Assembly: GCA_010671965.1 (NCBI GenBank)
Contig: JAAHIC010000167.1
Span: 1-8,095 of the forward strand
DNA length: 8,095 nt
Source: Leptolyngbya sp. SIO4C5
Lineage (GTDB): Bacteria > Cyanobacteriota > Cyanobacteriia > Phormidesmidales > Phormidesmidaceae
Reading direction: 5' to 3'
A program made the position numbers and the translations under genes. The first letter of the stretch is position 1. Each line of letters starts with the position of its first letter. The notes under the pieces are model-generated. The model searched no databases and was not told the origin of the DNA. It saw nothing but the letters and a program-made list of their open reading frames with translations. Positions 5,223-8,095 of the stretch are shown piece by piece.

Positions 5223-7265
5223 GTGGAAAAGGGCAAGCTAATCGAATTCAAACACCAAGGAGTTCCCCGGCTTGCGGTTGTCGATCGCCCAGATGGCAAG
5301 AAAAACTGGGTCGTGATTGACGAACAGGGCCAGTCCCACAGTCTTCATCCTCGTCAGGTTACGTTTCAAAGCCAGCAGGCTACCTATACACCAGCGGATC
5401 TGCCTCAGTTTCGCACTGAGGCCGAAGCCTACATCGATCCTTCTAGCCTAGAGGTGGCCTGGGAGTTTTTGAGTGAAGCCGAGGAAGCTGCCGATCCGGC
5501 TGCGTTGGCGCAGCTCCTATTTTCCGATCAGCAGCTCCAGTTCCGCTATGCGGCGCATCGGCTGCTATCGGAAGACAAGATTTATTTTAAGCAGAAGGGC
5601 GATCGCTATGAGCCTCGTCCCCCTGCCCAAGTAGAAGAAATTCAGCACCAGCTCAACCGAGAAGCCCAGCATCAGCAGGAGTGGGAAGGGTTTCTCAACC
5701 GGGTACGGCAAATCCTGGCGGGAGAGCCGCTAGAATGGCAGAAAAGCGATCGCCCCCGTTTAGAAGCCATTGAGCGCTTAGCCCTGTTTGGAGAAGAGGC
5801 CATCCAGCGAGCCTTGGCAATAGAAGCGCTGACAGCCTTTGAGCGATCGACTACGCCCGAGTCGGCATTTCAGCTACTCGTCGATCTGGGTCTATGGAGC
5901 GTGCACGAGAATTTATCCCTCAAACGCAGTCAGATTCCGACCCAGTTCCCTGAGAAGGTACTCAACATGGTGGAGCAGCGTCTTCAAAACCCGCCGTCTG
6001 ATCCAGACGCGGAGCGGCTCGATTTGACCCACCTCAAGGTCTACACCATTGATGATGAAAGCACCCGCGAAATTGATGACGGTCTGAGCTTAGAAGTGCT
6101 AGAGGGCGGTCAGCACAAAATCTGGGTTCATATCGCCGATCCGACTCGCTGGCTGATTCCAGGAGATGAAATTGAGCTAGAAGCGCGGCGGCGCTGTACC
6201 ACGGTCTATCTGCCCACGGGCATGGTGCCCATGTTTCCCTCAGAGCTGGCCACCGGACCGATGAGTCTGGTGCAGGGCCAAATTTGTTGTGCCCTAAGCT
6301 TTGGTATTTGCCTGAGCGAAGCCGGAGAGGTTGAGGACTATGACATCCAGCCAAGCTGGATCAAGCCTACCTATCGGCTCACCTATGAGGACGTAGACGA
6401 AATTTTAGGGCTGGGAGTCGAGGCTGAGTCAGAAATTAGCGCGATCGCCCAGTGGTCTAAAGTTCGCCAAGCCTGGCGACAGTCCCAGGGGGCCATCAAT
6501 ATCAACATGCCGGAATCATCGGTCAAGGTGTTTGAAGACGATATTCAGGTAGAGGTCTTAGATATTTCAGCGGCCCGGCAGCTCGTTGCTGAGATGATGA
6601 TTCTCACAGGTGAAGTCGCGGCTCGATATGGCGAAGCCCACAACCTAGCTATTCCCTTTCGCAGTCAGCCCCAGCCAGAACTCCCCTCTGATGAGGAACT
6701 GCTGCAGCTTCCCTACGGCTGGGTGCGAGACTCTGCCCTGCGCCGCTGTATGCCCCGCAGTGAGATGGGGACGACGCCAGCTCGCCACGCGACCCTAGGA
6801 CTCGATCGCTACAGCCAGGTCACCTCTCCTATTCGCCGCTATACTGACCTGCTCGCTCATTTTCAGCTCAAAGCTCATCTCAGGGGCGAGCCTTTGCCTT
6901 TCTCTTCTAGCGAGATGAACGAGCTGACTCAGGGAGCCGCAACTGCCGCTTACGAGGCAGTCTTGGTTGAGCGCCAAACTAAGCGCTACTGGTCAATAGA
7001 ATACCTGCGGCGGCGACCCGATGAGGTCTGGCCGGTGATGCTGCTGCGCTGGCTGCGGGAACATGAAGGCTTGGGCCTAGTGATTTTAGAAGACTTAGGC
7101 TTGGAGCTGCCTATGCGCTTCGATCGCCCTGCCGATCTAGGCGAACACTTTCAGGTGCGCGTTGCCTATGCCAATCCGCGTGAAGATGTGATTCATTTAG
7201 TGGAAGTGATTGAACCAGAAGCGGTTGATACTCCAGATTCAGCCTCATCGGCCCTACAGATTTAG
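5223..7265 (+). CDS. rnb: RNase II/RNase R-family 3'-5' exoribonuclease
   Basis: This is a 680-residue processive exoribonuclease releasing 5'-mononucleotides, acting in mRNA turnover and possibly rRNA maturation. The N-terminal part (1-260) begins with a short OB-like segment (KGKLIEFKHQGVPRLAVVDRPDG) and a helical region. The RNB catalytic domain runs from about 265 to 590. Its metal site is TIDDESTREIDDGLSL, with Asp277, Asp285 and Asp286 aligned to E. coli RNase II D201, D209 and D210. Glu283 stands where E. coli has D207. Also present are VHIADPTRW, MFPSELATGPMSL and SPIRRYTDLLAHFQL, whose Arg538/Arg539 supply the catalytic arginine. The C-terminal ~80 residues look like a weak S1 domain (VRVAYANPREDVIHLVEV). 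GTG start with ribosome binding site. Fourth gene of the RDD-rpmG-rpsR run, 43 bases after rpsR. The choice between RNase II, RNase R and Zam-type naming is not settled by sequence. Confidence 0.93.
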   Translation: MEKGKLIEFKHQGVPRLAVVDRPDGKKNWVVIDEQGQSHSLHPRQVTFQSQQATYTPADLPQFRTEAEAYIDPSSLEVAWEFLSEAEEAADPAALAQLLFSDQQLQFRYAAHRLLSEDKIYFKQKGDRYEPRPPAQVEEIQHQLNREAQHQQEWEGFLNRVRQILAGEPLEWQKSDRPRLEAIERLALFGEEAIQRALAIEALTAFERSTTPESAFQLLVDLGLWSVHENLSLKRSQIPTQFPEKVLNMVEQRLQNPPSDPDAERLDLTHLKVYTIDDESTREIDDGLSLEVLEGGQHKIWVHIADPTRWLIPGDEIELEARRRCTTVYLPTGMVPMFPSELATGPMSLVQGQICCALSFGICLSEAGEVEDYDIQPSWIKPTYRLTYEDVDEILGLGVEAESEISAIAQWSKVRQAWRQSQGAININMPESSVKVFEDDIQVEVLDISAARQLVAEMMILTGEVAARYGEAHNLAIPFRSQPQPELPSDEELLQLPYGWVRDSALRRCMPRSEMGTTPARHATLGLDRYSQVTSPIRRYTDLLAHFQLKAHLRGEPLPFSSSEMNELTQGAATAAYEAVLVERQTKRYWSIEYLRRRPDEVWPVMLLRWLREHEGLGLVILEDLGLELPMRFDRPADLGEHFQVRVAYANPREDVIHLVEVIEPEAVDTPDSASSALQI

Positions 7266-7317
7266 GACAGCATCTCCCTGAGAGCATTCCTCCGCAGACT
7301 GCAGCTGTAGCTTCTGA

Positions 7318-7340
7318 CTAGGCCGCCGACCTGAGCCTAG
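7318..7340. terminator. Weak inverted repeat between convergent exoribonuclease and dehydrogenase genes
   Basis: CTAGGC (7318-7323) and GCCTAG (7335-7340) can form a 6-bp stem with an 11-base loop in the 71-base convergent spacer. The right arm overlaps the dehydrogenase stop codon (7337-7339). No T-run follows on either strand, so termination here is only a possibility. No better terminator is visible for either gene. Confidence 0.25.
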
Positions 7341-8095
7341 GTGAGGTTGAGACCGCCATCAACGATGATGATTTCCCCTGTGAGATAGGGGTTGGCGACT
7401 ATCATAGCGGCTATCTGAGCAATTTCGGTGGGCTGTGCTCCTCGTTTCATGGGCGATCGCGCTTGCCAAAGTTCCTGAGCGGCCGTCCAATTTTGGGTCA
7501 TTGGCGTATCCACTAAACCAGGGGCAATGGCATTGACGCGAATCTGCGGTGCTAAACTCACCGCCAGCAGACGAGTCACATGGTTGAGAGCTGCTTTGCT
7601 AACGGCATAGGGAATAGAAGCACCCTTGGGGCGAATCCCAGCATGGGAGCTGATGTTCAAGATGCAGCTAGGGCAACTGGGCTGAGAGGACTGACGCAGT
7701 GCGTCTTCTGCCTCGGCAATTAGCGTCCAGGGAGCAATGACGTTTACCTCGTAAAGCTGCCGCCAAATGTCCGCAGTAGCTGCTTTGAGTGCGGCGTGGG
7801 GGATGACAACGCTGATGCCAGCATTGTTAACCAGAATATCCAAGCGACCGTGATGGGATATGACCTGGCGTACCAAACCCCGGACTTGGTCTTGCTCTGC
7901 AAAATTGGCCTGAGTGTAGGTTGCACCCGGATACAAAGCAGCTAACGCCTGCCCGGCTTCAGTTGAAGAGACAGAATGAAAAGCAATCGCAAAACCGTCT
8001 GCAGCGAGCTGCTGGGCAATTGCCAAGCCAATCCCTGAAGTTGCCCCCGTGACCAAAGCCACTCGCTGTTCAGTTTTGCCCAAGTCGCTCGCCAA
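7337..8095 (-). CDS. Short-chain dehydrogenase/reductase (SDR), FabG-like, 5' end outside window
   Basis: This NAD(P)H-dependent oxidoreductase of the classical SDR family is complete to its stop and open to the right edge, giving 253 residues. The first codon in the window is TTG, which is probably not the true start. Numbered from the edge, it has the cofactor motif TGATSGIG (17-24), NNAG (90-93), a structural Asn118, and the catalytic Ser149/150, Tyr163 and Lys167 (YAVSK). VNAIAPGLVDTPM and the C-terminal TGEIIIVDGGLNLT are typical of 3-oxoacyl-ACP reductase-like and sugar/steroid dehydrogenase-like members. The His at 40 (AIAFHS) sits in the region that reads the cofactor 2' position, without the Asp typical of strict NAD users. 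The substrate cannot be assigned. It is convergent with the exoribonuclease, with 71 bases between stops. Confidence 0.9.
   Translation of the reverse strand: MASDLGKTEQRVALVTGATSGIGLAIAQQLAADGFAIAFHSVSSTEAGQALAALYPGATYTQANFAEQDQVRGLVRQVISHHGRLDILVNNAGISVVIPHAALKAATADIWRQLYEVNVIAPWTLIAEAEDALRQSSQPSCPSCILNISSHAGIRPKGASIPYAVSKAALNHVTRLLAVSLAPQIRVNAIAPGLVDTPMTQNWTAAQELWQARSPMKRGAQPTEIAQIAAMIVANPYLTGEIIIVDGGLNLT

Larger units (their letters stand above)
1138..7460. repeat. Ten dispersed HIP1 octamers (GCGATCGC)
   Basis: Exact GCGATCGC sites start at 1138, 1827, 2210, 2820, 3752, 5131, 5599, 5746, 6441 and 7453. All lie inside genes. Chance expectation in 8.1 kb of balanced composition is about 0.1. 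HIP1 is the highly iterated palindrome of many cyanobacterial genomes, so this is a taxon marker and not a local element. Several more sites differ by one base, mostly TCGATCGC. Confidence 0.95.

Noticed and set aside
329..8054. A shared 14-mer TTGCCCCCGTGACC at 329-342 and 8041-8054, near both window ends.
   Set aside because: Both copies encode Val-Thr-Gly-Ala on the minus strand, in the protease and in the SDR cofactor motif. The match stops at once on each side. Coincidence of coding sequence is more likely than a terminal repeat.
1..8095. A mobile element, CRISPR array, toxin-antitoxin pair or defence system.
   Set aside because: No transposase, integrase, regular repeat-spacer pattern, tRNA attachment site or defence-protein motif is visible. 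The HIP1 octamers are spread through genes from 1138 to 7460 and I noticed no segment of clearly foreign composition.

Overview
This window looks like chromosomal DNA of a filamentous or unicellular cyanobacterium. Three things point there. The HIP1 octamer GCGATCGC occurs ten times in 8.1 kb, where about 0.1 would be expected by chance. The gene order bL33 - bS18 - RNase II/R is a familiar cyanobacterial arrangement. Several proteins are also of cyanobacterial type: an HhoA-like Deg protease, an InrS-like CsoR-family metal sensor and a CPHC thioredoxin lipoprotein like the VKOR-fused domain. Shine-Dalgarno sequences are weak or absent before most genes, which is also usual in this phylum.

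Layout. Positions 1-476 (minus strand) hold the first part of an HtrA/Deg serine protease, cut by the window edge. Its last 25 bases are an exact inverted copy of part of its own signal-peptide region and probably mark a chimeric contig end. A 311-base divergent spacer follows. Then come two plus-strand genes: a thioredoxin-fold lipoprotein (788-1192) and an InrS-like sensor (1247-1615). A spacer with a perfect 15-base palindrome precedes an M20-family amidohydrolase of the allantoate amidohydrolase / N-carbamoyl amino acid hydrolase group (best start 1796, end 3037). It is tail-to-tail with an AEC-family permease (3933-3043, minus), with only 5 bases between the stops. A second divergent spacer (3934-4194) carries a 14-bp inverted repeat just before an RDD-family membrane protein (4195-4719). 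That gene leads a tight plus-strand run: rpmG (4761), rpsR (4964) and an RNase II/R exoribonuclease (5223-7265, GTG start with a good ribosome binding site). The right end is a minus-strand short-chain dehydrogenase/reductase (8095-7337) whose start lies outside the window.

How the genes fit together. The 4195-7265 block is a translation and RNA-turnover operon, with an RDD protein of unknown role at its head. The lipoprotein and the metal sensor are 54 bases apart and may be co-transcribed; a shared role in periplasmic thiol or metal homeostasis is inference only. The M20 enzyme points to nitrogen salvage from purine or hydantoin-type ureides, and the palindrome over its putative -10 suggests a dedicated repressor. 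I see no CRISPR array, transposase, tRNA or rRNA. Most of the window is ordinary housekeeping and accessory metabolism. The items most worth checking are the fold-back at the left edge, the two palindromic elements and the stand-alone VKOR-type thioredoxin lipoprotein.
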